A stretch of DNA of 64,000 bases from Thermogutta terrifontis (GCF_002277955.1 NZ_CP018477.1:2253206-2317205), one strand, 5' to 3'; positions 7,262-16,879 are shown, counted from the first letter of the stretch. Translations and numbers: made by a program. Notes: generated by a model not told the origin, from the letters alone.

Positions 7262-9727
7262 TTATCGCTCGGATTCGTGACCAGTGGACTCTCCGTTTGG
7301 GTCGGCTGATGTGGTCACAACCCGCAAGTCAAATATACCACCTGCCATGGCCCCCGGATGGGCCTGAAAACGCACGGTGACCGCTTCGCGATCTTTTACG
7401 AGTTCGGCCGGCAGCGGGTAAACCTCAATAAAAAAGCGTCCGGGCCGATTGTTCGCCAATCGCTGTGTAGCGAGCCTCGATCCATCGACCACAATATCAA
7501 AAACCCGATTCCCAACGTCGCTGCCCCAGTATTCCACAAGGAGGGACTGCCCCTTGCCCTTGCCTACTTTCACTGTGTAGGCGAACCATCCACCGTTGAC
7601 GGCATGCCGCCACCGCCGCCCGGCAAACGTCCCGCTCTCGGTCCTTTCACCAGCAAGGGAATGTTCTTTTTCGCTAAGGGGGTCCCCAACAATAACTCGG
7701 TCGACTGTTCGCTTTTCAATTTCCTCCCATTTTTTCTTTGCTTGATTATATTCGCTAATGATTTTCTCCCATTGTGATGGAGATACTCGATCGAAATAGA
7801 CCACATAACGCCGGGGACCATGGATCTTGTAGAACGGTTCAAGTATGATCTCTCGGTCCGCGCTATCCACAAGCGATCGGAATAATCCCCTGGGCGCCGT
7901 CCAGCATCCGGGACGCCCCTCCGCCACTTTGAACGTCGTCAAATCGACATGATCCGCCACGGCCGCCAGCAGCCCTCCAAAACTGCGGCCGATGTCCCTG
8001 GCCGGGAAATAGGCAACGGCAGGCGATTGGAGCACGCTGTCCGGTACAACAGCCGCAAGCACGATGGGACCATGGAGAATGGCAAACCGGTCAGGATTAT
8101 CGGGGAATGATTCTGTCCGCAACTGCATGGGCACCCGGATTTCGACGTGGTCACCGGCAGTCCACGTACGGGTGACGCGAACGAACTGGCCCGGACGATC
8201 TTCCAACGCCCATGGAGTCCCATTGACCAGAATCGAGTATCCCTGAGTACACCACGCTGGCCAGCGGATCGCAATGGTTAATTGCGCGGGCGACTGCGGT
8301 TCAACGTAGAGATGCACCGTGTCTGAATCGGGAAATTGCGTTTCCAGTCGGACTCGTACACCTTTTTGTTGCCATTGGAGTTCTGACGGAATAAACAGAT
8401 TCACATACAAAGTGTCGCGGCCATCGTGAAAGTAGATGCTTTCTCCATATTTCGCATGGTTTTCGATGCCTGTTCCCGTGCAGCACCAGAAAGAGTCCAG
8501 GGGTGTGGAATAAGTTTTATGTGATCCCGATTGTAAAGGAACATAGTAGCACATCATTCCAGTTTCTGGATCTTGCGACGCAAGGATGTGGTTGTAGAGG
8601 GCACGCTCGTAGTAGTCGGCATATTCGGGTACCATTTCCCAGAACAGCAGGTGCCTGGTGAGCTTGAGCATGTTGTATGTGTTGCAGGTTTCCGCAGTGT
8701 TGGGGCCGAGGGCTTCCGAGAGCCTATCTTTGGGCGTGAAATGCTCGTTGTTGCTGTTTCCACCAATCACATAGGAACGTTCGTGGACAACACACTTCCA
8801 GAAGTTCAACGCGGCATCGCGATACCACGGCGTTCCCGTTAATTCGTACAGTCTGGCCGCACCGATAAACTTAGGAATCTGCGTATTGGCGTGCAAACCG
8901 GTGAGAATGTCCTTCCCTTCGGCTAAAGGCTTGAGCACCGCCAGATGGTTGAAGCGCTCGGCAATCCGCAGGTATTTTTCTTCCCCGGTTAAGGCGTACA
9001 GATTGGCCAGGGCCTCGTTCATGCCGCCGTGTTCCACGTTCAACATGCGTTGCATCTGCTCGTCGGTCAGGCGGCTGTTCCGCGCGATCACCCAATCCCC
9101 GAGCTTCTTGGCCACTTCTAGTGCCTGCTGATCGCCGCAGTACACGTAGGCGTCGAGCAGCCCTGCCAGAATTTTGTGGAGCGTGTAGTAGGGAGCCCAA
9201 ACCCGTCCAGTAGTTTCAACCCGGTCAAAAAACTCTTCTGGAAACGCGCTAAGATAGCCGTTACCGAGTTTCTCCTGGCACTTCGCCAGTTCCTGGACCA
9301 AAAAGTGGACTCGGTCCCGGAACTGGGCATCGCGAGTACTCGCGTACATGAACGAGCAGGCTGACAGATAATGGCCCACAAAGTGTCCCCGTAATTCGCA
9401 ATCAGGTCGTTCCCAGCCGCCGAGCGGTCTCGCATCACTGGGAAGTCCCGCATTGACCCGAAACACGTGCAAAAGGCGGTTCAGATCGAGCGACACCAGG
9501 TATTCCGCGTCCTTCCGCATTGCATGGAGAAAAGGGCTGGGCAACAGACGCACGTCTTCCAGGCGGAAGGGATAGGTCGATAAGGGGATCTTCGACTTAC
9601 ACTCAGATGCTCGCAGATGTTCGACAGGAGGCAAAACCCCAAAAGTACCCACAACTAACACGGCAAATAAGAAACGTGAAAGTAGCTCCATGGGCCAGTT
9701 CCTCGAAGAATTCGTATGGTTTGGCAT
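7262..9727 (-). CDS. Exported GH127-family beta-L-arabinofuranosidase-like enzyme
   Basis: The 821-residue protein has a signal peptide (hydrophobic core about residues 17-32) and a GH127 (formerly DUF1680) alpha/alpha barrel. It retains the zinc-thiolate active site of the family: AETCNTYN with Glu346 and Cys348, and FWCCTGTGIENHAKYGESIYF-type motif with Cys415 and Cys416, matching the Glu/three-Cys set described for the Bifidobacterium enzyme. A jelly-roll domain follows from about residue 690 (YTVKVGKGKGQSLLVEYWG). The family removes terminal beta-L-arabinofuranose from plant glycans. Both ATG 9727 (AGAGGTGG upstream) and ATG 9691 (GAGGAA upstream) are plausible starts. It heads the minus-strand carbohydrate block. 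Confidence 0.88.
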   Translation of the reverse strand: MPNHTNSSRNWPMELLSRFLFAVLVVGTFGVLPPVEHLRASECKSKIPLSTYPFRLEDVRLLPSPFLHAMRKDAEYLVSLDLNRLLHVFRVNAGLPSDARPLGGWERPDCELRGHFVGHYLSACSFMYASTRDAQFRDRVHFLVQELAKCQEKLGNGYLSAFPEEFFDRVETTGRVWAPYYTLHKILAGLLDAYVYCGDQQALEVAKKLGDWVIARNSRLTDEQMQRMLNVEHGGMNEALANLYALTGEEKYLRIAERFNHLAVLKPLAEGKDILTGLHANTQIPKFIGAARLYELTGTPWYRDAALNFWKCVVHERSYVIGGNSNNEHFTPKDRLSEALGPNTAETCNTYNMLKLTRHLLFWEMVPEYADYYERALYNHILASQDPETGMMCYYVPLQSGSHKTYSTPLDSFWCCTGTGIENHAKYGESIYFHDGRDTLYVNLFIPSELQWQQKGVRVRLETQFPDSDTVHLYVEPQSPAQLTIAIRWPAWCTQGYSILVNGTPWALEDRPGQFVRVTRTWTAGDHVEIRVPMQLRTESFPDNPDRFAILHGPIVLAAVVPDSVLQSPAVAYFPARDIGRSFGGLLAAVADHVDLTTFKVAEGRPGCWTAPRGLFRSLVDSADREIILEPFYKIHGPRRYVVYFDRVSPSQWEKIISEYNQAKKKWEEIEKRTVDRVIVGDPLSEKEHSLAGERTESGTFAGRRWRHAVNGGWFAYTVKVGKGKGQSLLVEYWGSDVGNRVFDIVVDGSRLATQRLANNRPGRFFIEVYPLPAELVKDREAVTVRFQAHPGAMAGGIFDLRVVTTSADPNGESTGHESER

Positions 9728-9797
9728 TTCCGATCCACCTCTTCCATCGTAAAACCCTGGGTGGAGCAGGGCCTATCTGCTGCCCGTTCCTGTAACG

Positions 9798-9803
9798 ATT
9801 ATA
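9798..9803 (-). promoter_or_regulatory. Candidate -10 box for the GH127-led transcript
   Basis: On the minus strand the exact hexamer TATAAT lies about 70 bases before the GH127 start codon, preceded by GTG. A TTGACG sits only 10 bases upstream, too close for a normal -35, so the -35 element is unclear. Confidence 0.4.
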
Positions 9804-9887
9804 CACCTTTTTCCGTCAAGCCATGGAGGTGCAGCCTAAAATCGCGGGGACGGGCAGTTACGCGAGTAGGCTACGTGCTAGACCAAT

Positions 9888-9916
9888 AAAAAAGGCCCCG
9901 CATTGAAGCGGGGCCC
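9888..9916 (-). terminator. Intrinsic terminator of the BON-domain gene
   Basis: Read on the minus strand, an 8-bp stem GGCCCCGC/GCGGGGCC with a 6-base loop runs straight into TTTTTT. It lies 36 bases beyond the stop codon of the BON gene, which is transcribed towards it. Confidence 0.85.
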
Positions 9917-9951
9917 AAACATCAATCAGGCGGGAAGGATACTTATAAGCT

Positions 9952-10932
9952 TCAGTGGCCCGTGATCGCTCGGAACAACCCAGAGAACGGTCCCTTGGTT
10001 GATCCGTCATCGAAGTCGAGGAACCACCAACCGTCGTGCCATTCAAGAGTCACTTTCCGCCATCCGAGCGGCACCTGCGGATAGGGATAGAACGGACCAA
10101 TATAGGGCCACGCGGTTGCGGAATACTGTTTGGGGTAAGTGACCGCGGCGTAATTCGGGTAAGCCGCGTAGCTTGGCCAGGCGTAATTCGGCATGTTGGG
10201 CTGATCATACCGGGCCGGTGCCGCTGCTCCGACCTGGCCGGCGTACATTGGAAGTGGACGACCAAGTGGTGCCGCTGGAGATGCTTGAGTCGCAGGGGCG
10301 ACCGGTGTCGGCTCCTGAGCTTGGGCGTAAGCGATCGGCAGAGGTCGAATCGGCCGCGGGGCGCTTTCCGTAGCTACTGTGGCGGAAGCAGGTGTGGCTT
10401 CAACCGGGGGTTCCAGCGCTGGGATTTCTGGAGCGGCAAACGCGGGACCTTCGCTGACTGCGGTAGCGGCCGTCGGACGCACAGGCTGATTGGCGAACAC
10501 AGAGGGAACAGGATCTGCCTTCTGCACTTTGCCCGCCAGGGCCGGCGCCGCCATTGGGCGGTCGCTACCTTGCAGGCCGCCGATTGGCGAAGTCACCCGT
10601 TCGGGAGCCACCGCTGCCGTGACCGGTTGCAGACCGAGTTGCTCCGCCGGAGCTCCACTTTCGACCAATAGTTCATTGATCACTGTTTTGACGCCCTGAA
10701 CCTGGCTGGCAAGGCGTTCCGCAATGGCCCGCTGTTCCGGATCAGCGACTGTCCCCCGTAGCCAGACAGTTCCATCCTGACAACGCACACCAATCTTGTA
10801 CCCCTTGAGCTGCCCGCTGTTCTTAAGCGCACTGGCAATCTCCTGGGCCAGTTCCTGGTTGCCTGCGAGCACCAGTTGGGGCGCGAACACCATGAACGCC
10901 GCGGCAATCCATGTGAACGAATGACCTCGCAT
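9952..10932 (-). CDS. Exported BON-domain protein with Pro/Ala-rich region
   Basis: The 326-residue product begins with a signal peptide ending near VLAGNQ (residue 24). One BON domain covers about 25-92, with the typical turn DGTVWLRGTVADPEQRAIAE and VQGVKTVINELLV. BON domains bind membranes or phospholipid surfaces in periplasmic and outer-membrane proteins. Residues 95-245 are low-complexity Pro/Ala/Glu sequence. The C-terminus is aromatic-rich, with tyrosine/proline runs and a WHDGWWFLDFDDGS segment. GGAGGACAGGC upstream supports the ATG. It is a single-gene unit with its own terminator. The specific role is unknown. Confidence 0.8.
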   Translation of the reverse strand: MRGHSFTWIAAAFMVFAPQLVLAGNQELAQEIASALKNSGQLKGYKIGVRCQDGTVWLRGTVADPEQRAIAERLASQVQGVKTVINELLVESGAPAEQLGLQPVTAAVAPERVTSPIGGLQGSDRPMAAPALAGKVQKADPVPSVFANQPVRPTAATAVSEGPAFAAPEIPALEPPVEATPASATVATESAPRPIRPLPIAYAQAQEPTPVAPATQASPAAPLGRPLPMYAGQVGAAAPARYDQPNMPNYAWPSYAAYPNYAAVTYPKQYSATAWPYIGPFYPYPQVPLGWRKVTLEWHDGWWFLDFDDGSTKGPFSGLFRAITGH

Positions 10933-11443
10933 GCCTGTCCTCCTGTTTCGGAAATCGCCCGACGGTCGGCATCTCCCTCGGAAGGCCGAATCGATTCCCG
11001 CCTGGATCTTGTGACCGTTTTGTGTCAGGCTCTCAACAAACCGAAATCCACCACGTAAACACGAACTGTTGTAAACGCGAACTCCGGCGACAATTCAATT
11101 ATCCGGCCGGTTTGGGTTCTTTTCTTCCGGCAGGAAGAGTTCGCCTAGCTATAGGATTCGGAAAAACGGTCGCGGAAACCGGAGCTTTTTTCGGGTTTTA
11201 GCAAACTCAACGGTCGCTCCGTACATACTGTAAACTTCCCATATTGCCAGAGTTGCCGCGGTTATGGATTGTGCGGTCGGCGAAATCCTATGACGTCTTC
11301 CCTGCGGGTGGCTGAAGTTGGTGGAGAAGTTCGATAAAGGTGCGCTATGTCGAAGAAGCCGATCACCCGAGCCTGTTCGGTCCGCTCTAGATGGGCTGGC
11401 TCCCCCTTTTAGTGCGGAAGGGGACGGCGAGAAAGGCCTCGGG
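10933..11443. other. Intergenic stretch without recognisable gene
   Basis: About 510 bases upstream of the BON gene. No open frame with coding character, no strong hairpin and none of the dispersed palindromes was seen. It presumably holds the BON promoter on the minus strand. Confidence 0.5.
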
Positions 11444-11797
11444 CTACACTGAGCGGCGATGGAATTGCCGGGAGAAGTCGGTAATCCCGATGAGCAGCAT
11501 CAAGGAGAAAGTCACCAGGCACAGGCACCAGATTCGGGGTGACTGCCCTGCTGAACCGAGAATGACCCCAGAAAGAAGGGCCATGGCCCCTCTGTAGGCG
11601 GGGATTGCCCATCTTCCAGTGCTGGGAAACCGGGTGCAAAGCGCCAGCGCAATCCCAATTACTGGTAAACACGTTACCAGCACGTTTGCCAACACGATGG
11701 GTGCGGTGATATTAGCTGGGCACCACATTGTTATTATTGCCGTTGTTCCGAGGCGCTGATCGGGGAACTCGAACCATTCGTGGGGGGATTCTATCAC
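11444..11797 (-). CDS. Possible small membrane protein
   Basis: A 117-codon frame starting at GTG encodes three hydrophobic stretches (about residues 30-52, 71-85 and 91-106) with short polar loops, compatible with a small integral membrane protein. No family was recognised and no convincing ribosome binding site is present; an internal ATG at 11725 is an alternative start. It could be a chance frame in an otherwise empty 1.1-kb gap. Confidence 0.35.
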   Translation of the reverse strand: MIESPHEWFEFPDQRLGTTAIITMWCPANITAPIVLANVLVTCLPVIGIALALCTRFPSTGRWAIPAYRGAMALLSGVILGSAGQSPRIWCLCLVTFSLMLLIGITDFSRQFHRRSV

Positions 11798-12077
11798 TGC
11801 TCTTCAGTTTTCGGCTAGATCAATTCTTTTGACCCCCAAAGCCTAAAACTCATCGTGGCCGAATTTGGATAGGGAAATGGCTGCGCGGCAGACACTCGGC
11901 CGGGTTGGTCCTTGCGCAGGCCGTGCATCGCGAACAATCCGACTCCTCGTTGTTTCACTACCATCCCCACGGGCAAGAAAAAGCTAGTGTTTCTCGGGAG
12001 ATGTCGTGTGATGAGGCCAGAGCCACTTCAATGGCAGGAGGAGGTTTCTCCCCAACCACAATACGAGGGAACTGACG

Positions 12078-13565
12078 ATGTTGGAATTGGTCGATCCCTG
12101 TCAGAAGGTGAAAAAGCAAGAATACAAGAACGTCTTTCCAACCCTCGAGCAAAAGCTGGCGGCATGTCAGCGGGCGGCCAGGGCGGCTGGCATACCCGTG
12201 ATCATCGTGTTTGAAGGGTGGCATGCTGCCGGCAAGGGGATGGTTATCAATAGTCTGGCCCAGGTGCTGGATCCTCGCGGATTTCGTGTCCATCTGACTC
12301 TCCCGCGTAACGAAGAAGAGAAACGGCACCCATGGATGTGGCGATTCTGGAATAGGATTCCCGGGGCGGGCGAGATTGCTATTTTCGACCATTCCTGGTA
12401 TCAGCGCGTGCTCGACGATTTTGCGGAGGGGCGGATTTCTAAAAAAGAGTTCCGTCAGGCGATTGCCGATATTTTGGAATTCGAAAGGCAACTCGCGGAT
12501 GCGGGAACATTAATCGTCAAGTTCTGGCTCCACATTGACCCGCGGGTGCAGAAAAAACGCTTGAAAGCCCTCGCTTCCTCTCCAGCCACCCGTTGGAAAG
12601 TCTCCCCAGAACAGTGGAAACAGAACAAGAAGTACAAGAAATGGTTCAACCTGGCGAACCAGGTGCTCGAAGCCACCAGTACATTCCAGAACCCTTGGCA
12701 GATCGTGGAAGCTCATCAGGCCCGTTTTACTCGCCTGAAGGTGTTCCGCACGCTCATTTCGAAGATCGAGCAGGAGGCTCAGCGACGTTCGAAACAGCTC
12801 GCGGAGCCTCCGTCTCCCATGCCAGAACCGCGAGAAGACGAGCTTCTCCGTCCCACGATTCTCGATCGAGTGGACCTTACTCAGTCACTGGAGCGCGGGC
12901 AATATGAGAAGGAATTGAGAGGGCTCCAAAAGGCCCTTTACGAGCTTGAGCATCGCTGCCATTTGGCACAGGTGCCGGTGGTCATTGTTTTTGAAGGGTG
13001 GGATGCGGCGGGAAAAGGCGGAGTGATCAAGCGACTGACGCGGGGCCTTGATCCGCGAGGTTATGAAGTGGTACCCATTGGGCCACCGACCGCCGAAGAA
13101 AAGGCTCATCACTATCTGTGGCGGTTCTGGCGACGGCTGCCGAAAACGGGCCATATCACGATTTTTGATCGCTCGTGGTACGGGCGGGTGCTGGTGGAGC
13201 GGGTAGAAGGTTTCTGTCGGGAGGAGGAATGGCAGCGGGCATTTCGGGAAATCAACGAATTCGAAAAACAGCTTGCCGACTTCGGAACCGTGGTCATCAA
13301 GTTCTGGCTGCACATCGACCCTGATGAACAACTTCGCCGATTCCAGGCCCGTCAAAGCGATCCTAACAAGCAGTGGAAAATCACTGAGGAAGACTGGCGG
13401 AATCGCAGTAAGTGGCGACAGTACGAGGTGGCCGTAACTCAAATGCTGGAACGCACCAGCACCACGTATGCTCCCTGGACGGTGGTGGAAGCAAATTGCA
13501 AGCTTTTTGCCAGAATTAAGGCGCTCAGGACTGTCAAGGAGCGTCTTGAAGCTGCCGTCTCCTGA
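12078..13565 (+). CDS. Two-domain PPK2-type polyphosphate kinase (polyphosphate:AMP phosphotransferase)
   Basis: The 495-residue protein holds two PPK2 domains in tandem, at about 10-235 and 270-495. The C-terminal copy has the intact Walker A GWDAAGKG (307-314) and FDRSWYGRVLVERVEG lid motif. The N-terminal copy has GWHAAGKG (47-54) and FDHSWYQRVL (103-112), so it lost the conserved Asp and Arg. Tandem PPK2 enzymes (class II, as in Pseudomonas PAP) phosphorylate AMP to ADP from polyphosphate in the cytoplasm, with catalysis in the C-terminal half. GAGGGA precedes the ATG. It is convergent with nupC, 20 bases away. Confidence 0.9.
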   Translation: MLELVDPCQKVKKQEYKNVFPTLEQKLAACQRAARAAGIPVIIVFEGWHAAGKGMVINSLAQVLDPRGFRVHLTLPRNEEEKRHPWMWRFWNRIPGAGEIAIFDHSWYQRVLDDFAEGRISKKEFRQAIADILEFERQLADAGTLIVKFWLHIDPRVQKKRLKALASSPATRWKVSPEQWKQNKKYKKWFNLANQVLEATSTFQNPWQIVEAHQARFTRLKVFRTLISKIEQEAQRRSKQLAEPPSPMPEPREDELLRPTILDRVDLTQSLERGQYEKELRGLQKALYELEHRCHLAQVPVVIVFEGWDAAGKGGVIKRLTRGLDPRGYEVVPIGPPTAEEKAHHYLWRFWRRLPKTGHITIFDRSWYGRVLVERVEGFCREEEWQRAFREINEFEKQLADFGTVVIKFWLHIDPDEQLRRFQARQSDPNKQWKITEEDWRNRSKWRQYEVAVTQMLERTSTTYAPWTVVEANCKLFARIKALRTVKERLEAAVS

Positions 13566-13585
13566 ATGCCGGTTTTACTCCACGA

Positions 13586-14785
13586 TCAAATAAGGATCGC
13601 CGCGACACACGCTGTCAGATAACACGCCAGAGTACCGGCGATCATGGAACGGAATCCCAGTTGGGCGAGTTCTGACCGCCGCCCAGGGATGAGCTTGCCA
13701 ATCCCGCCAATCATCACGCCAATCGATCCGAGATTGGCAAAGCCGCAGAGAGCGTATGTCGCAATCGTGAAGGAGCGTGGTGCCAAAGTCTGTTTGAGAG
13801 TGGTGAGTTCCTGATAAGCAATAAACTCATTGAGAATGAGTCGCTTCCCCAGGAGTGTTGCCACGGTCGACACGTCTTTTGGGTCGACCCCCATGAGAAA
13901 AGCAAACGGAGCGAAGAGATAGCCGGTCAATCTCTCTAAACTGAGGGGTTCCCCACCCACGTTTCCCGGCAGGCTAAGGAGCCAGTTAGCAAAGGTGATC
14001 AGAGAGATAAACGCGATAAGCATGGCGGCCACGTTGAGGGTCAGGGTGAGACCTTCGCTAGCACCGCGGCAGGCGGCATCCAGGATGTTGGTGTCCTGCC
14101 TGGGGATCTCCACGCGAACCACCCCTTTGGTCGGCGAAATCTCGGTTTCGGGGACCATGATTTTCGCGACCACAAGCGCTGCCGGTGCAGAGATCAGAGA
14201 TGCCGTGACAATATGCCCGGCATCTACCCCCATGGCGACATAAGCGGCCATGACAGTTCCCGCAATGGTTGCCATTCCGCTGCTCATCATGGCCATCAAC
14301 TCCGAGCGGGTCATACTTTCCAGATAGGGCCGAATCACCAGCGGAGCTTCTGTCATTCCCACATAGACATTGGCGGCGGCCGCCAGAGATTCCGTGCCAG
14401 AAACGTCCATGACCCATACCATGATTTTCGCCATGGCTTTAACGAGGAGTTGGAGAATTCCCAGGTGAAAAAGAATGGCGGTCAGGGACGACACGAAGAT
14501 GATCAGCGGTAGGACCACGAAGGCTACCTGGTGGTGTTTTGCTTCCGGGCCGAACACGAAACCCGTTCCCTGATCCACGCAATACTGAAGGCGCTCGATG
14601 AGCAAGCGACTGGCAAAAAAGGCCCCTTGTCCGATGTCGGTGCGAAGAAAGATGAAGGCGATGATCCATTGCAAAAACAGGCCGCTGAGAATCAACCGCC
14701 AGTTCATCACCCGGCGATTCTCCGAGAAAAGCCATGCGACAAAAAGGATGACCAGCACGCCCGCAACGGGAATAAGCCGATTCAT
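13586..14785 (-). CDS. nupC: NupC-type concentrative nucleoside transporter
   Basis: The 399-residue polytopic protein has about nine to ten membrane segments and the CNT family signatures VYVGMTEAPLVIRPYL and FVVLPLIIFVSSLTAILFHLG. The C-terminal part contains EFIAYQEL and YALCGFANLGSIGVMIGG, also typical of the family. CNT proteins import nucleosides with protons or sodium. GGAGGAGC upstream fixes the ATG at 14785. It stands alone and is convergent with the PPK2 gene, a loose thematic link through nucleotide metabolism. Confidence 0.92.
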   Translation of the reverse strand: MNRLIPVAGVLVILFVAWLFSENRRVMNWRLILSGLFLQWIIAFIFLRTDIGQGAFFASRLLIERLQYCVDQGTGFVFGPEAKHHQVAFVVLPLIIFVSSLTAILFHLGILQLLVKAMAKIMVWVMDVSGTESLAAAANVYVGMTEAPLVIRPYLESMTRSELMAMMSSGMATIAGTVMAAYVAMGVDAGHIVTASLISAPAALVVAKIMVPETEISPTKGVVRVEIPRQDTNILDAACRGASEGLTLTLNVAAMLIAFISLITFANWLLSLPGNVGGEPLSLERLTGYLFAPFAFLMGVDPKDVSTVATLLGKRLILNEFIAYQELTTLKQTLAPRSFTIATYALCGFANLGSIGVMIGGIGKLIPGRRSELAQLGFRSMIAGTLACYLTACVAAILI

Positions 14786-15109
14786 CGTTCAAGCTCCTCC
14801 CTGGTATGCAGCATGCGTGACTTCGGTTATCGGAATGAGGCGACCACCTGGCGTTTTTTGAGGCTGATACTCGGCCCAGCGTCTCTTCGTGATTCTGCAT
14901 GCCGCTGGCCTGCTTTTTGCCGGGAGTGGTAATATAAATAAGGCACAAGCCGCCCTACAAGCCGGAAGTGCGCTCTTCCGAATGCGTCCGGACGTTTGGG
15001 GGCGACATGATCAATAGCGGATAGAGGCGGTGCCCTCAGGTCTAGAGCAATTGGAGCTGAACGCCCAAGGCTGAAAACGACAAAACCTGTGCTGAGAGGG
15101 AGATCTGCG
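14786..15109. other. Divergent intergenic region
   Basis: This 324-base region separates nupC from the thiamine-binding-type gene. I looked for a TPP riboswitch because of the downstream product and did not find its conserved CTGAGA and ACCTGA-type segments. GTAATATAAATAAGG near 14928-14942 is an AT-rich patch that could belong to a promoter. Confidence 0.4.
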
Positions 15110-15418
15110 ATGGTTCTGCTGGAATTCAGTATCTACCCGCTGGATAAGGGGGAAAGCTTGAGCGCGTATGTCGCGCGATGCGTGGAGATTGTGCACACCA
15201 GCGGTTTGAAATATCAGTGCCACGCGATGGGCACCATCATCGAGGGAGAGTACGACCAGGTCATGGAAGTGGTACGCAAGTGCTTCGAAGCCCTTCAAAA
15301 GGACTGTAATCGCATCGAATGCATCATGAAGCTGGATTATCGCAAGGGATATCAGGACAGAATCTCCGGAAAGGTTCGCAGCATTGAAGAAAAACTTGGG
15401 CACGTTGTACAAAAATGA
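15110..15418 (+). CDS. MTH1187/YkoF-type thiamine-binding protein family (DUF77)
   Basis: The roughly 102-residue protein starts VLLEFSIYPLDKGESLSAYVARCVEIVH and continues with YQCHAMGTIIEGEYDQVMEVV, the pattern of the small MTH1187/YqgV family, whose ferredoxin-like fold binds thiamine-type ligands in some members. Function in the cell is not established. ATG at 15110 follows GAGGGAG and is preferred to a GTG seven codons upstream. It is followed 28 bases later by glcD and may lead that transcript. Confidence 0.8.
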   Translation: MVLLEFSIYPLDKGESLSAYVARCVEIVHTSGLKYQCHAMGTIIEGEYDQVMEVVRKCFEALQKDCNRIECIMKLDYRKGYQDRISGKVRSIEEKLGHVVQK

Positions 15419-15445
15419 CTCAACCGGGTAACGAGAGAGCCCACG

Positions 15446-16879
15446 ATGCAAGACCTCTCTCCACGTCAGAAAGCTCTTCGCGAAATCACGTCGCGACTTG
15501 GGCGTGAGAATGTCCTGGTCCACCCCGCTGACCGACTGGTTTACGAATGTGACGGCTACACTCTCGTCAAGTGCATGCCCCAGGCTGTGGTATTCCCGCG
15601 GAACACGCGCGATGTGCAGCAGGTGGTTCGTATATGTCGGCAATATGGAGTCCCGTTGGTGGCGCGAGGTGCGGGAACTGGGCTGGCCGGCGGTGCCACG
15701 CCGATAGATGAGGCGATCGTTGTCAGTCTGGCCCGGATGAACCGAATCCTTGCAATTGATCTTGTCAACCGGCGGATCCAAGTAGAAGCCGGGGTCATCA
15801 ATCTCGAACTGTCGCAACGTCTCGCGGGGACGGGCTACCAATTTGCTCCAGACCCATCCAGCCAGGTGGCGTGCACCCTGGGGGGAAATATCGCCACCAA
15901 TGCGGGCGGACCCCATACGCTGAAATATGGTGTGACGGTCAACCATGTTCTGGGACTGGAGTGCGTCACTGGTGAGGGAGAGGTACTTGTGGTGGAGCCG
16001 AGGTGGGACCCGGGTGATCTTGATTGGATTGGGGTGCTGACCGGTAGTGAGGGCACCTTGGCGATTGTGACCAGTGCCTGGTTGAAGTTGATCCCCGCTT
16101 ATCAAGAGTTCATCACACTCCGTGCGACCTTTTCGCGAATTGAAGATGCCTGTCTCGCGGTCAGTCGAATCATCGGTGCCGGCATCACTCCGGCGGCAAT
16201 GGAACTCATGGATCAGGGGATCCTTCAGGCCGTTGAAGAGGCCTTTCATTTCGGTTTTCCCACCGATGTCGAAGCAGTGCTGATTGTGGAACTCGACGGA
16301 GTGGGACCAGCCATTGCAGCCCAGGCGGAGCGGGTTGCGGCGTTTTGCCGGGAGTGTGGTGCCGGGGAAGTCCTGAGTGCCTCCGACGCAGCGGAGAGGG
16401 CTCGCCTGTGGCAGTGTCGTAAATCGGCTGTGGGAGCGGTAGGACGGCTCAGCCCCGCGTACTTTATCCAGGATGGGGTCGTCCCGCGGACCAAATTGCC
16501 TGAGGTGGCCACCCGTGTGAAGGAAATCGCACGTCGCTGGAATGTTCGCGTGGTCAATGTGGCTCATGCCGGGGACGGTAATATTCACCCCATTTTTCTT
16601 TACGATCCGAAAAATCCAGATGAAGTGAAACGAACGGTGTCCGCGAGTCATGAAATCCTTGCTGCCTGTATTCATCTGGGCGGAAGTATTACCGCGGAAC
16701 ACGGCGTGGGATTGGAGAAACGCGACTTCATGGAGCAACTGTATCCGCCGGAAGTATTGCAGGCGATGAGAGCACTCAAGAGTGTCTTTGATCCCGATGC
16801 CATCCTGTCACCCGGTAAAGTAATTCCGCGGGACGGTCAGGAGAAGTCCGCCATCGTCGAGGGTGAGAAGAACGCATGA
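15446..16879 (+). CDS. glcD: Glycolate oxidase FAD-binding subunit GlcD
   Basis: The 477-residue protein has the PCMH-type FAD-binding domain (PLVARGAGTGLAGGA near 69-83, GGNIATNAGGPHTLKYGVT near 147-165) and the FAD-linked oxidase C-terminal domain ending HAGDGNIHPIFL and SITAEHGVGLEKR, the signature of GlcD and D-lactate dehydrogenases. Together with GlcE and GlcF it oxidises glycolate to glyoxylate and passes electrons to the membrane quinone pool. Its stop codon overlaps the glcE start by four bases (ATGA), indicating translational coupling. Confidence 0.93.
   Translation: MQDLSPRQKALREITSRLGRENVLVHPADRLVYECDGYTLVKCMPQAVVFPRNTRDVQQVVRICRQYGVPLVARGAGTGLAGGATPIDEAIVVSLARMNRILAIDLVNRRIQVEAGVINLELSQRLAGTGYQFAPDPSSQVACTLGGNIATNAGGPHTLKYGVTVNHVLGLECVTGEGEVLVVEPRWDPGDLDWIGVLTGSEGTLAIVTSAWLKLIPAYQEFITLRATFSRIEDACLAVSRIIGAGITPAAMELMDQGILQAVEEAFHFGFPTDVEAVLIVELDGVGPAIAAQAERVAAFCRECGAGEVLSASDAAERARLWQCRKSAVGAVGRLSPAYFIQDGVVPRTKLPEVATRVKEIARRWNVRVVNVAHAGDGNIHPIFLYDPKNPDEVKRTVSASHEILAACIHLGGSITAEHGVGLEKRDFMEQLYPPEVLQAMRALKSVFDPDAILSPGKVIPRDGQEKSAIVEGEKNA

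Noticed and set aside
14786-15109. A TPP riboswitch in front of the thiamine-binding-type gene
   Set aside because: The conserved TPP aptamer segments were looked for on the plus strand and not found.
15011-16738. A 575-codon frame on the minus strand across glcD
   Set aside because: It lies antisense to glcD, which has unmistakable FAD-oxidase motifs, and its translation shows no family pattern. It is a byproduct of codon bias.
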